A stretch of 64,000 nt of DNA. It comes from Maea johnstoni. Taxonomy: Eukaryota; Annelida; Polychaeta; Spionida; Magelonidae. The notes under the pieces were generated by a model. That model saw only the letters and a program-made list of their open reading frames with translations, was not told where the DNA came from and did no database searches. Shown piece by piece: positions 12,331 through 23,675 of the stretch. Position numbers and translations under genes: made by a program. Where the stretch lies: assembly GCA_963942565.1 (NCBI GenBank), contig OZ012693.1, forward strand, positions 2,401,401 through 2,465,400, read 5' to 3'. Each line of letters starts with the position of its first letter. The first letter of the stretch is position 1.

Positions 12331-14870
12331 AAAAATAGATTGCTTGTAATTTAGATATATAATACGGGGTGCTTTTGTATGAATTTGACCCCAAAAACCT
12401 TAAAGTTTGTCAAAAGTTTTGAAAAATCGCAAAATAATTGCACTATATTTAGCATGCCGGCACTAATTTGCATATTCTCATGCAAACGATGCATGCAGCC
12501 ACGTTAAGATAATGAGTAGTCCTCATGATCATTTTTGACCATCAAAATATGGGTTTAGAGGCCATTATTCTTCAGTTATCTGCAGAATTGGCAAGGACAT
12601 GACAAATACAGATTTTTGCATAATGGCGTCTTAATTTGCAAAAGAATGGCACGTGGGACATGTTTACAACTTTTTAACATACATTTTTTCCCATACAAAA
12701 CCCCCAATTAGAAATTGATTTCCGAGGTGCACAGAACCCCCCTTTCCTGACTAGGCTATGGGTTGAGTTGATCCTGAAAGATGTATCATCAAGAGACCAT
12801 CCCGCCTTATTTTTCTTAGACAGCACACTAATAGAAAGTCGATTGGTCGAGTTTGTGTCCAATGATCACTATTCATGTTTAATCTTTTGTTTTGATATCT
12901 ATACCTAAGGGCCAATCGAGGACGACGGCCGAATGCGCCCCCACCTAGATTTTGTGAATCTAACTTCTATGGGTAAGTATAAAATATTCAGCAAAGCTCA
13001 TATGCTGTAATTCGATTTTATGCTCAAAAAGGTGAATGTTGAACTCTGACAGTTACCTCTACAAATAGGCAAAAATATCCTGAATTAATTAGCAATATGG
13101 ATAGAACAATGGAAAATCTGCAACACATTTTCAAATGACCTGATAATTATTCAAATTTTGAAGGTATGGCATATTTTGACAATAACTGTGACGTTTTTAG
13201 ACGGCTATTTAAGATAAATTTGCATTATTTCTTGATGTATCCTTATTGATATGTTGATTAGGGCTAATTTAGGAATTCGCACAACCGCCAGCCTATGTTT
13301 ATGTCTTACCTCTGATTCTCTTTCACATGTAATCTATATTTGTGTGTTTTATCCTGTAGCCGCACATGAAGGAAATGGGAAATGGGCATGTTACTAACAG
13401 CTGCAATAACGATATGTAGAATTAAGAGTAATTATTCAGAGCATGTATTACTTTATCTTGCTATAATTCAAACAGACATAATGCATTGAGACAATGAAAA
13501 ATTCAGCTGACAGGGTAAATGTATCAATCATCAATCACGAAAACTCTACAGAATAACAATTTTATATATGTAGGTATATGTTAGTTTGTAGAGTCACCAA
13601 TAGATGGAAGGTCCTGGTGGCTCAAGTTGGTATGTGCTTTACTGTGCGGATTCTTTGATTGTTTTGATCCCCTGATGTCAGTGTAGGTATTTGTATTTTG
13701 TATTGTTTTTCTTTAAATAAGATATGTATGTATGTATGTATATATGTATGCATATATGTATATATGTAGCCAAGAGGTACTGAATAAGGAAGCCGGCGTG
13801 CCCAGGGAAACCCTTTAACACCTGTTCAGTGACACCTATATCACATGACTTTATAAATAATTAGTTCGTATATGAATAATTCAATATAAGATGGGCGAGA
13901 AAAGGTTTGATGGCTAGATGATAGGACTGAGGTAATTGAATGAAAATGGATTCCCTGTGTGTCTTATTGTATAACCAATCTATAATCAAATATTAGAATT
14001 GTGTAAACTCCAACATGACAGGGTGTTAATTTCACCAGTTTGATCCAATGTATAATCGAGTTACAGCACATCAACTTGAACTATTATTCCAATCTGATAA
14101 TTGTCAAATGGAAGTAGGTAGGCAAAATGCTGGTCCATAAGCAAACGTCTGGTTACGGCAGATGTGATTCGCACAAAATTCAAATCCCCCATTTCTGTAA
14201 TTTTGTCTCAGTGAATGACATTTTATTCGAAGTACATAAAAAAAACACGACAAGTTAAACAAAAAACCTCACCTTGTCTCTGCCATGACTTAGCTCCTCA
14301 TTCTGGGGTCAGGGTTTAATTGTGTTTTATTTGAGAACGGTCTCCATGGGAGTAATTGCAAGGGCATTGACCACTTTCCCAATGTTATAAAAACGACTAA
14401 GGTCATTGCACTAATACAGCCCTTGCTCCATCTCTGTTCAGCTAGACGGTTGATTTTACACGTAACAAAATGAGGTCAGTCGCTACAGATTAGAGAATCT
14501 AACAAAGCACCTAAAACAAATTGCAAGTAATGAGAGAGAGTATCCTACAAGTACAATATAAAGTTTACTTTTGAGAGGAAATCTGACTTAAGAATAATAT
14601 TACAGTTCATTTTGGTATAAACTAGGGATGTACAGGCACAGAATGGTTAACCTAGCAAGGTCATATGCATTATTGAACTGTGGTGCAATATCAGTGAGTA
14701 ATTTACTTCTACATTGCGTAGTTTTGTGCATGTGAGTCATCGAGGCCTATATAATGATGAAATATATGCAGTTGTCCAAACATTTTCAGACAGAATCCGG
14801 GTGTATACTGAGTAAAGAACATCCCTCCTTATCAAGTCTACACATAGTACATAGCAAGTTCTGGAGTTGC
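12330..14870. other. intergenic, no gene seen
   Basis: AT-rich DNA with no reading frame above about 62 codons. It holds one SINE-like unit (13600-13760) and otherwise no repeat or motif that could be assigned. Confidence 0.5.
13600..13760 (+). repeat. tRNA-derived SINE with TATG tail
   Basis: A-box TGGCTCAAGTTGG (13618-13630) and B-box GTTTTGATCCC (13660-13671) are in pol III order, followed by a T-rich body and a terminal (TATG)n/(TA)n tract at about 13720-13768. The variable tail argues for a SINE rather than a tRNA gene. Confidence 0.55.
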
Positions 14871-14879
14871 CTATCATTT

Positions 14880-15230
14880 AGGCAGGATATGTGTGCATGG
14901 TCAATGTCTTAGTAATCATCCTCTGCCAAAGGAGTACCAAAACGGCAAATAGTCAGACCACAGCACATCAATAGCTCTAATTTCCACAAGAGAATTGGAG
15001 TTTTGAGCATCACAATCTAGCTATATATATTGCTAGTCAGGACTACAACCTAAAAGCTGGTATCATCAAATCACAGCTTCTACTTACACAAGCAGGTATG
15101 GGCTGGTCATGAATATCCAACTTGCATACAAAGGATTCTACTTCCATGCTGTGCAAAGGCTTGTTCTGTATTCTTAACTATACGGTGTCGCAGAATGCAA
15201 CAAGAATTTCCAAGTGGCAGATCATAAATA
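14880..15230 (+). repeat. direct repeat upstream of TRIM gene
   Basis: About 345 bp that recurs, diverged, at 18853-19197 in the same orientation. Shared blocks include GGATATGTGTGCATGGTCAA, TATATATTGCTAGTCAGGAC, TGCTTCTACTTACACAAGCA (one base different here) and GCAAAGGCTTGTTCT. This copy ends about 130 bases before the TRIM start codon, so it covers the upstream regulatory region. Confidence 0.8.
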
Positions 15231-15268
15231 ACATAGACACAGTCAACCTAATCCAGTTCAGGCTGACA

Positions 15269-15276
15269 CACCATAA
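15269..15276 (+). promoter_or_regulatory. possible TATA-like box of the TRIM gene
   Basis: CATAAATA lies 82-89 bases before the start codon and would place transcription start near 15300. The match to a TATA box is weak and the site lies outside the duplicated upstream repeat. Confidence 0.25.
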
Positions 15277-15357
15277 ATAGCTAACCTACTTAAGCAGGAT
15301 ATTATTACACAATCCGTCAGACTACACACAGAGTAGTCAGAGAGAACAATCAGAATC

Positions 15358-17229
15358 ATGGCAACTGGATTGAGTTCTCTAGGAGATCTAGTGGAATGTG
15401 CACTCTGTCTAGAGATTTACAAGAATCCCAGAGCTTTGCCCTGCCAACATTCTTTCTGTGAGAACTGCCTTAAACAACTTATCACAAAAAATTCAAATCC
15501 CAATGGTACATTTAAGTGTCCAAGCTGTAGGCAGAAAGTTGACATTCCTAAAAACGGTACAACTGGGTTCCCTATCAGCTTTAACTTAAACAAATTACGA
15601 GACGCACTGGACAAATTAGGTAAATGGCACCATCATTCTACATCAGAAACCAGCAGTGACAACCCAACAGTTAAGTGGGGAGGAGCATCACAGGGATTCT
15701 GTAAACAACACCCTAAAAACCAAATGTCTCTGTATTGTAAAGATTGCACAGAGGCCATGTGTACTGCATGTATTGTCAACCATAAAAGACATTCTATAAT
15801 AGACCAGGAGGAAAAGGCATGCCTAGAGAAGAAGACATTCATCTCAGAGAGTGAAGCCAAAATTATGATTAAACTACAACTCTGCCAGGATCAGAGTGTT
15901 CTTACAAAAGAGATAAAGAAAGTTAGATGTAATGCTGATGAGTTTATATCACAGGTGAAAAGAAGATGTGAAGACATTTGCAAACAAGTACACTCAGCTG
16001 GAAAAGAAATTATAACTCAGTTAACAGAAGAATGTGCTAAAATGGAAACCAGGATAGACATGAAGATGGTGGAGAATGAAGTGTTATCCCACAAACTGAA
16101 GTGCTGCATAAAAAAGCTGAGGAATATTCCTGATGCCATGAAAATAATACAAGGAAAACAGAAGCTAGAGCGAGAGGTGAACGAACTCACTAAAGCAAAG
16201 ATAAGTAGAATTGAAGAACAAATTCAATGGAGATTTGTTCCTGGAGGAATATATGCTGAATCTATAAAGGAGCTGGTAGGGACACTGCAGACAAGTTATG
16301 TTAATTCTTCTTCTGGAGTTGAATCCATTTATAAGCACATAAGTACAGAATCTGCAGCATCAGCAAGAAATCTCCCTCAGAGGCCAGTTCTCAGCCCCTT
16401 ACCTCAAGGTACATACAAACTTCCAAGTACAGGAAAGGAAATTATCAGTAATATTGTTATATGTGAGGATGGAGAAGAGTATATTGCTACCAACAGAGGT
16501 GTAAAGGTATACTCCTCTGCTGGTGTCTACACTCATACGATCGCTGGAAATACTAATGTCTGTGACATAGCTGAGTTACCAGATGGTAAACTAGCTATCA
16601 GCTGTGAAACAATCAAGGTCTTCAGCAAGGATGGGAGTTATGTTCACACAATAGCTGCAGCTCAAGGACCGTCAGGAAGGATGGCACTTTTACATAATGA
16701 TGCGTTAGCTGTTTGTTATCCTAATGAGAAGTGTGTTAGAGTATTCAAGGATTGTAGGGAGCATGCTAAGGTTGTATCTGTCATCAGGGGTTTTACAAGA
16801 GAGAGGAGCAAGCAACAGCCTACCACCTGGCAGCGAGAGGAGAAGGAATTCAAGTGGTTGTTGTTGTATCTAACAGCTCATGGTGAGAATGGCCTGATTG
16901 TGTCAGACTCTTTGGCCCGTGCTGTCTATGCCTTCACTGCCGGAGAACAAGGTGAATACACCTGTCAGTGGATGTATGGTGTGGAGCAAGGCAGAAGACC
17001 AGGCATGCTGGACAGGCCCCATGGCGTGGCTACAGACAGTCAGGGCAGGGTTCTCGTAGCTGACCGTTATAACCACAGAGTGCTCCTGCTCTCTCCTGCT
17101 GGAGAGATGCTGATGGAGCTCCTTACACAGGAGGATGGTTTGAACTATCCTAGTTCTGTGGCAGTTGGAGCAGGGAAACTTGCTTTAATAAATGCCGAGA
17201 CTAAGATAAGGATATATAACTATATGTAA
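15358..17229 (+). CDS. TRIM family protein: RING, B-box, coiled coil, NHL propeller
   Basis: An uninterrupted 623-codon frame with no intron. Residues 14-57 form a complete C3HC4 RING (C14, C17, C29, H31, C34, C37, C54, C57). A B-box type 2 zinc finger follows (C115, H118, C127, C130, C135, C138, H142, H145). About 150-300 is charged and heptad-like, fitting the TRIM coiled coil. About 350-623 gives degenerate NHL-type propeller blades, clearest near 555-590 (PHGVATDSQGRVLVADRYNH). Length and order match TRIM2/3/56-like proteins without a filamin domain. Family knowledge predicts a cytosolic E3 ubiquitin ligase whose NHL domain binds substrate protein or RNA. The first ATG is used; it directly precedes the RING. 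All zinc ligands are intact, so it looks functional. The lack of introns fits the retrogene-like TRIM expansions of marine invertebrates. The exact orthologue cannot be named. Confidence 0.93.
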   Translation: MATGLSSLGDLVECALCLEIYKNPRALPCQHSFCENCLKQLITKNSNPNGTFKCPSCRQKVDIPKNGTTGFPISFNLNKLRDALDKLGKWHHHSTSETSSDNPTVKWGGASQGFCKQHPKNQMSLYCKDCTEAMCTACIVNHKRHSIIDQEEKACLEKKTFISESEAKIMIKLQLCQDQSVLTKEIKKVRCNADEFISQVKRRCEDICKQVHSAGKEIITQLTEECAKMETRIDMKMVENEVLSHKLKCCIKKLRNIPDAMKIIQGKQKLEREVNELTKAKISRIEEQIQWRFVPGGIYAESIKELVGTLQTSYVNSSSGVESIYKHISTESAASARNLPQRPVLSPLPQGTYKLPSTGKEIISNIVICEDGEEYIATNRGVKVYSSAGVYTHTIAGNTNVCDIAELPDGKLAISCETIKVFSKDGSYVHTIAAAQGPSGRMALLHNDALAVCYPNEKCVRVFKDCREHAKVVSVIRGFTRERSKQQPTTWQREEKEFKWLLLYLTAHGENGLIVSDSLARAVYAFTAGEQGEYTCQWMYGVEQGRRPGMLDRPHGVATDSQGRVLVADRYNHRVLLLSPAGEMLMELLTQEDGLNYPSSVAVGAGKLALINAETKIRIYNYM

Positions 17230-18850
17230 ACACAAACAAGACTAGTTTTCCACTGCAGTGCAAGAGCTGCAAAATATATTTATTTACCATAAAAAGTGTA
17301 ACCAGCATTACAGATGGATGAAAATACATATTCATTTTGTTTAACAAACTTGAAGTATCCTGGTGAACCTAATCTTAACCCATTAATGCTTGAAAGTTCC
17401 TCTAGAAAATGTCATCTTGATCTTTTATACTATTGACAATAACTTGGGAATTGAAAATTAATTTACACAATATTTGAAGGAGAGTTGTTGGTAGTGTTCT
17501 AATTAACAATTCTCTTTCAAATATTTTCCCAAATATACTTTTTCTTGAAAGTTTTCATCAAACCTTTCAGGCTGCTTTGGAATGCTGCGAGCATTAATGA
17601 GTTAAGGAAAGAAAATATTGGTTATTTAAGCTATCTATAACTGTAGTTTAGTTTTATAAATATCAATAAGAGCACAGATTCTGTGAGAACTGGAAAAGAA
17701 CTAGAATGTCAGTATTTGTGCACAAATAGAAAGGTCTCTCCATAGCCTAGATTTCTAGACTGTCATATGTATTTTCTGTCTTCAAGTTTTTTGTTACAGG
17801 GCACCAAGTGGTCAATGTGGCCTGAGTAGCTAGTTTAGGTCACATTTATCTCACTAGGTGAATAGAGGACTCATTTATGCTAAAACCCCTGGAGATAGGA
17901 GGACCAGGTGGTGCCATTTACCTACCATTGCTTTTAGTACACCACACTGTTTGGTCCACACAAAAGGAAATGTCAACCCCTTAGGGACTAGGAGCATAGT
18001 CTAGTATGACCTAAATGCACCAGAACAAGGCACGCCTCAGTGGCGATTAAGCAGATGGTTTGCTATTTATAGCTCCACTAACCCGACCTGCCAATTGTTG
18101 GCTGTCAAAAAGACCTAGAATTAGGTATACACGTTTCAAAATGGTTCCTATCTCTAATGACCTCGGTACTTTTAGGGATACGCCATTGTCTTTATTTATA
18201 TTATAGTCAAAGAGCAATGTATACAGGGTTATGCAATTACAAAGTGATACCCTACACTTTCCATTCTGGGGATATTGAACTACTCTATTGGAATACAACT
18301 GAAATACAGCACTTGTGTACAACTACTAGTGATGGGACTTCCACTCTGGAATTGGAACTATTAACTCATTCCAGACCCCGTCCGTGCACTGGGGTTTAAA
18401 AGGTTGGAGCTTGGAGTATAAAGCTCTGACACTTTGCAAACAACTGCTACATATTGTCATTGAATCCCCCCCCCCCTCCCTCTAAAAAAAGAAGAAAAAA
18501 ATAACTTGAGACCTGCAATAAAAAGTTTCAAGTGACCACTTGATGCTACCACCTTGTCCTCACCCTGGCTCAAAATGTCCCAGTCATAAGATTTTAATCC
18601 ATTGCAGAGAAAAGAGATACTGTTGACAGCATTGTTGTTGGGGCCAGCCGCCAGCAATGAACTGTGCTTTTTGTATCCTGACAATTCCGAAACAAACATA
18701 AGGTACACAAAAGTGAAACTAGCCATCAGTGGAGAAAAAACAGAGATAGAAATACTACCAGATGATACACCTTTCTGAGACTTTAAGCGCACAATTTGAA
18801 ATGAATATGCAATTTAAAGAACTAGTGATTTATTTCTTAGACCGCGTCTA
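17230..18850. other. 3' flank of TRIM gene and intergenic
   Basis: AT-rich sequence after the TRIM stop codon; no clear AATAAA was found close by. 17740-17960 is the partner of the repeat at 4.47 kb. A 15-base C-rich run lies at about 18466-18480. A 111-codon minus-strand frame at 18457-18792 has no recognisable domain and was not called. Confidence 0.5.
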
Positions 18851-18852
18851 AA

Positions 18853-19197
18853 AGCAGCCAGGATATGTGTGCATGGTCAATGTCTCAGTAATGATCCTAG
18901 GCACAAGGAGTAACAAAACAGTAAATATTCAGACAGCAGTACTTAAATTACTTTTAGTGCATGACAACCTTGCTATATATATTGCTAGTCAGGACTACAA
19001 CCTAAAAAGCTTGCACTACGATACCACTGCTTCTACTTACACAAGCATGTGTGGGCAGATCATGAACATCCAACCTGCATATTTAGGATATAAAGCATTC
19101 TACTTTCATGCTGGGCAAAGGCTTGTTCTCTATTCTTAACTATACAGTGTCACTGTCTGCAAACATAAAGTTCCAAGTGGCAGACCATGAATTGCAC
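18853..19197 (+). repeat. direct repeat downstream of TRIM gene
   Basis: The second copy of the ~345-bp repeat that precedes the TRIM gene. No TRIM-like reading frame follows it, so it is either the orphaned upstream region of a lost neighbour or an independent dispersed repeat. Confidence 0.8.
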
Positions 19198-19919
19198 ACG
19201 TAGTGAATAATGGACGTTAATTTCACACTGGGCAATGTTCTTTTGTTTTGTAGGATCCATCTTTCCATTTTATCAAAAGGCAGAAAAAAAATTAAACTCT
19301 TGGTGGCAGACTTGGATTTGGAACTTTTCTTTACCTTCAATACTAAGGTTCAATTGGGACTAGGCAGACAATCATGATAGAGAAATACGGTACAACACCA
19401 AAAAACCATTGAACAAGTCACTGCTAACCTTTATACAATGGCAGATCATGAATGACTTGCCTATATACTCAGAATATCAAGATTATTCTACTGTAGATCT
19501 GGATAATTTGCTATGTCATACATTTGCCGATCTAGCCTTATTTACAGATTATGATGACATGTAATTTAAAGAAGACAAGTTTTACATTAGTAATCATGGG
19601 AACAAATGAGTATTTAAAGGCACATCGACACACAGGGCTTGGTTCATGTGCTCAAAAGGTACATATGTAATTATATTGAGATTAAGGTTACAATATAAAT
19701 GTACAAGTTTGCTATAGGTAATTAAGAGAACATTTGCTGATGTGATGCTGGTAGTTATCAAATGCTTTAAATTTGACTTTTCTTGGGTTGAAGATGAATG
19801 TTGTATTCAATATCTTATAAAACTATTGAATGTAAAATAAGTATTTGAAGTTTTATTCCATATTTTTCGGCAAGGTAAATACATATAGTATTTTCGTCAT
19901 GCTGTAAAAACCAACTATA

Positions 19920-20330
19920 CTATTGAATGATCGTGTTAAAGAGATTTGAAGCCTTTTCATGATGTCACGTTTAATAGAATCTGTTAGGAATTTACTCTGT
20001 TGAATGATAAGTGATTATGTTGAAAGATTGCGTGAAAGAAATTTGAAGACTTCAAGAAGTCAAATTGTGCCAGGATATGTTGAAAGTTCACTATTTATGA
20101 GTGGTTCTATTTAAAGGCTATTGTGGTGAATGATAATTAATTATCTGAACCTATCAACAGATGATTATGTTGAAAGGTTGCATAAAAGAGATTTCGAGAT
20201 GTCATAAATTAATATTGTCTCAGAATATGGTGGGTGTTCATTATATCAAAATGGTTCTATTTAAAGGTTATTGAGGTGCATACTCATTAGCTATCTATTG
20301 TAAGTCTCTCAATGGAGAAATAAAGTTGCT
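19920..20330 (+). repeat. degenerate ~150-bp tandem repeat
   Basis: GATTATGTTGAAAG starts at 20013 and 20163, and the following text (TGGTTCTATTTAAAGG near each unit end) repeats with a 150-bp period. A shortened related unit begins near 19925. The last unit is followed by GGAGAAATAAAGTTGC, which contains AATAAA. Confidence 0.65.
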
Positions 20331-20726
20331 TTTTGCTTTTAGGTTCTCACAAAATTGATTTCATCTTATTACTGCATTAATTGGTTACCATAGATTGCTT
20401 AACATATCTATACTATCACAAGTCCCTACAATGGTAGATATCTGTTTCTGGGTGCCTAAATTGACTAGGGTAATTGGGCTTTTGTTTATTTTCAAGGGAG
20501 ACATCAATATACTCAGATTACAACCATACACATGTAAATACTTAATTCATGATATCCATATACAAGGGCATGGGATTTCAGTGGGGTAAAAAAAAGTTCA
20601 ATTATATATTTTAAAAATATTTTTCAAAAAGTTACTCCCAATATTTGGGTGTCCTGAGAGGTGATCTTTGAGGGTTTTGGTGTCCAAATGACAATGGTAA
20701 GGTTTTTTTCTGGTAGAATCGCGATC

Positions 20727-20815
20727 CTATCTGTAGAAACTGTGATCACAGTTTCCAACAGCATAAACAAGGAAAAAACTGTGATAATCATTGCAGTTTC
20801 TACCAGTAGGATCGC
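20727..20815. repeat. imperfect inverted repeat
   Basis: Left arm GATCCTATCTGTAGAAACTG and right arm CAGTTTCTACCAGTAGGATC can pair, with further AAACTGTGAT matches toward the centre. It could be a MITE remnant or simply a hairpin; no target duplication is clear. Confidence 0.55.
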
Positions 20816-20835
20816 GGATCCTACAGAATGGCAGT

Positions 20836-21236
<401 letters not shown>

Positions 21237-21239
21237 ACT

Positions 21240-23060
21240 TATATCATCTATAGCGTTTTCCAACCAACCAAAAACAGTAATACGTTATGATGTTGTCACT
21301 CACATCCTTTAGAGGCCGAAGGGCATTTGTCAATATTTCTATACAAACCACCCCTTTCTCTTTCCATGCTAGGACACTGCATGACTACATGATGTTAAGA
21401 CTACAATGGATATAGCCTATAGGTCACATATAGAACATTTTTTACTATTCGCAGTGCCTCCCCCAAGCTCGTAATCATCCACCGTTATCTTACTAGCATA
21501 CGATACAGTTTCAGCCCTACCCATATCAATTGAGGTATCTAATCACTTAGATTTATACAAAGTTATTAACTGTAAGTCCTGTTGATTTACCAATTTATTT
21601 TAATCTGCCAATATTTGCCGATCATATCGTTAAATTCTGGAAAGCTTTAGGTCGGTAAATATCCGACATGAATGGTCAAACTGGATGTCTGCCTTGTTTT
21701 TTAAGCTGAGGGGATATAGTCTAGGACAAATAAACTGAACTAGGTTATTACATTTTGATAAAGGTTTGCTATGGTAAATGGTAATTGATACTTGCTTGTG
21801 CCTATTTGTTGACATCACTTCTCAAAGGCCAAGATGTGAGCAGACAAATTGTGCCAACTCCATTCTCCTGGCTTATCAGTGTCAATTTCAGTCCACCCTC
21901 CTTAGTCCCTTGTATCACCTAATTATAACAATTAAAATCCAAGCAGATATGCCGCCCTGTCCTCTTGGGGGTAATAGTGTCAGTGTATTGTTTTGTATTG
22001 TTTATTGGCCATACCTAAAATATATGAAAATGCAGGTACAAAGTATAGCAAAATGTGATAACAGCTAATTGCAGTTTTTAATTTACCGATCACATGTGAT
22101 AACAATCAGTGAATTAAGACTCGGCAAGTTCTGAAAAAGGATAGATTGCCAAATTGCATGCACTGCAAATGAACCGGATCTGCAATACTTGGAACAATCT
22201 ATATGCAGGGAGACAATTGACATCCACTAACTGTCCACAGGATGTCAGGTCCATTTTCATTAATTTTACTGGAACAATACCAGCGTTATTGGTCTAGCTG
22301 GAACTGTGTAGAAGTCTTGTGTTTCGTTTAACTTGAAACTTTATTCGTTGTCAACCTTTCCCCTTGAATATAACCCATAGTATATGTTAATTATAATGAC
22401 AGATATATGTTCACAATATGACAATCAAGTGTTGAATGATTATTGAATGAATGCCATATCTGTCATAATGCCCCCCACTAATCGGCATGCAAAGCCACAG
22501 TATCAGGCTTGCAGCCGTTTCGGAGGAGTTACGGTCACAAAATTTGGAACCTACTATTGATATAGAGATTCTTTTTCATGGTTTTAGTATTTTGCCAAGA
22601 TAAGGTAATCATACTATTTAAACTCGTTACCCATTGGCCGTATTATAACATGCTCTCCGACACGTAAGCATTTGGGGATCGTTTAAGAAGCTGCAGAATC
22701 ATTCATGAGATTATAAGTGAGCTGCAACCCACTACAACTAGACACACCTACGAGATAACAAAGGAGTCAGAATAAGTCCTCTGCTACCCTTTTAGCATAT
22801 ATGCAGTCGACTTTCATATTTTTACGGCATTCCGGACAACATCTGGATTAGGTTAACTTGGTATTTTCAGTTATTCATTTGAAAGTGCAACCATTTCTGC
22901 ATGACCTAAAAACATTCCTCTTCATGCAGTCACAGAATATGAACCTTTTTTACACCACCCAAGTTACGTGCCATCTTCGGATATTGTTTTTGATCGTTGT
23001 TGTTATTTACCTTGATGTTTATTCTTATCATATCTGCCACTTTGAGGGTAAATATTGACC
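21240..23060. other. intergenic or intronic, no gene seen
   Basis: No frame above 96 codons and no domain. If the signal-peptide exon at 23250-23313 is real, this stretch would lie in its downstream introns on the minus strand, but I could not locate its next exon. Confidence 0.4.
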
Positions 23061-23084
23061 AGCTAGTTGTTGATTTTTTAAAGT

Positions 23085-23185
23085 TACAGGCCACTTCCTA
23101 ATATACATGCTTCAACAAAGATTCGAACCCAGTCAGTGGGAAGAATCAGTGAGCATTCAATGGTAATACCGTAGACCAGTTGGTT
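23085..23185 (-). repeat. tRNA-derived SINE
   Basis: On the minus strand, A box TGGTCTACGG (23169-23178) precedes a near-consensus B box GGGTTCGAATC (23120-23130). The text after the B box continues GAAGCATGTATATTAGGAAG, similar to the SINE at 2.7 kb. It lies about 70 bases inside the putative first intron of the minus-strand gene that starts at 23313. Confidence 0.6.
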
Positions 23186-23249
23186 TCAGATGCCAGCTTT
23201 AGAATGATATAAGTATACAATACAAAGTAGACGATTTAGAGTCACTTAC

Positions 23250-23313
23250 CTTGTGCAGATGCCAGTGTACAGCATGTCAGCAACACCACGAGAAAGCTTT
23301 TCTCCATTGTCAT
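23250..23313 (-). CDS. first exon of a secreted protein (signal peptide)
   Basis: On the minus strand an ATG at 23313 opens 21 codons plus one base, then a strong donor (CACAAG followed by GTAAGT). The peptide MTMEKSFLVVLLTCCTLASA is a textbook signal sequence: short charged start, hydrophobic core, and small residues before a likely cleavage after ASA. A TATA box (minus strand ATATAAAG) lies about 40 bases upstream of the ATG. Promoter, leader and phase-1 donor coincide, so I call it a real first exon. The rest of the gene would lie at lower coordinates and was not found, possibly because its exons are short. The mature protein is unknown. Confidence 0.55.
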
Positions 23314-23352
23314 GGCAATCGTATGGAATGTCTCTAACACGATCGGTACTGA

Positions 23353-23360
23353 CTTTATAT
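23353..23360 (-). promoter_or_regulatory. TATA box of the minus-strand secreted gene
   Basis: Read on the minus strand the site is CCATATAAAGTCAG. It lies about 40 bases before the ATG at 23313 and would place transcription start near 23325, giving a very short 5' UTR. Confidence 0.5.
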
Positions 23361-23675
23361 GGAATATCTATCATAAATTGTCTCGTGTGAAATAGGCCTG
23401 TCTCCCTAGTGACTGGTGATTGGTCGGTTTCTCAAATCGTAATCTGATAAGATAAATCACTTGAATCACGTGTTAGCAAGTTTTTACATCCGGTCATCCA
23501 CCCCCTTTCTTCATAACGTTTTCAGGTATTTTTCAAAACCACTAAATAAAAAAAGTATTCTAATGTAAACCTTTCGAACTGTTGAGAATTTCTAACAAAG
23601 TTGCTGTTTTAGAAATGTTCAACTAGCATTTATCCTTACGTTTTGATGACATGATAGGGCTAACTCATAACTAGT

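Noticed and set aside
18457-18792. 111-codon minus-strand frame
   Set aside because: No domain, no signal peptide or promoter, and it starts in a C-rich run.
23120-23178. Possible tRNA gene on the minus strand
   Set aside because: A and B boxes are present but no acceptor or anticodon stem pairs properly, so a SINE head is the better call.
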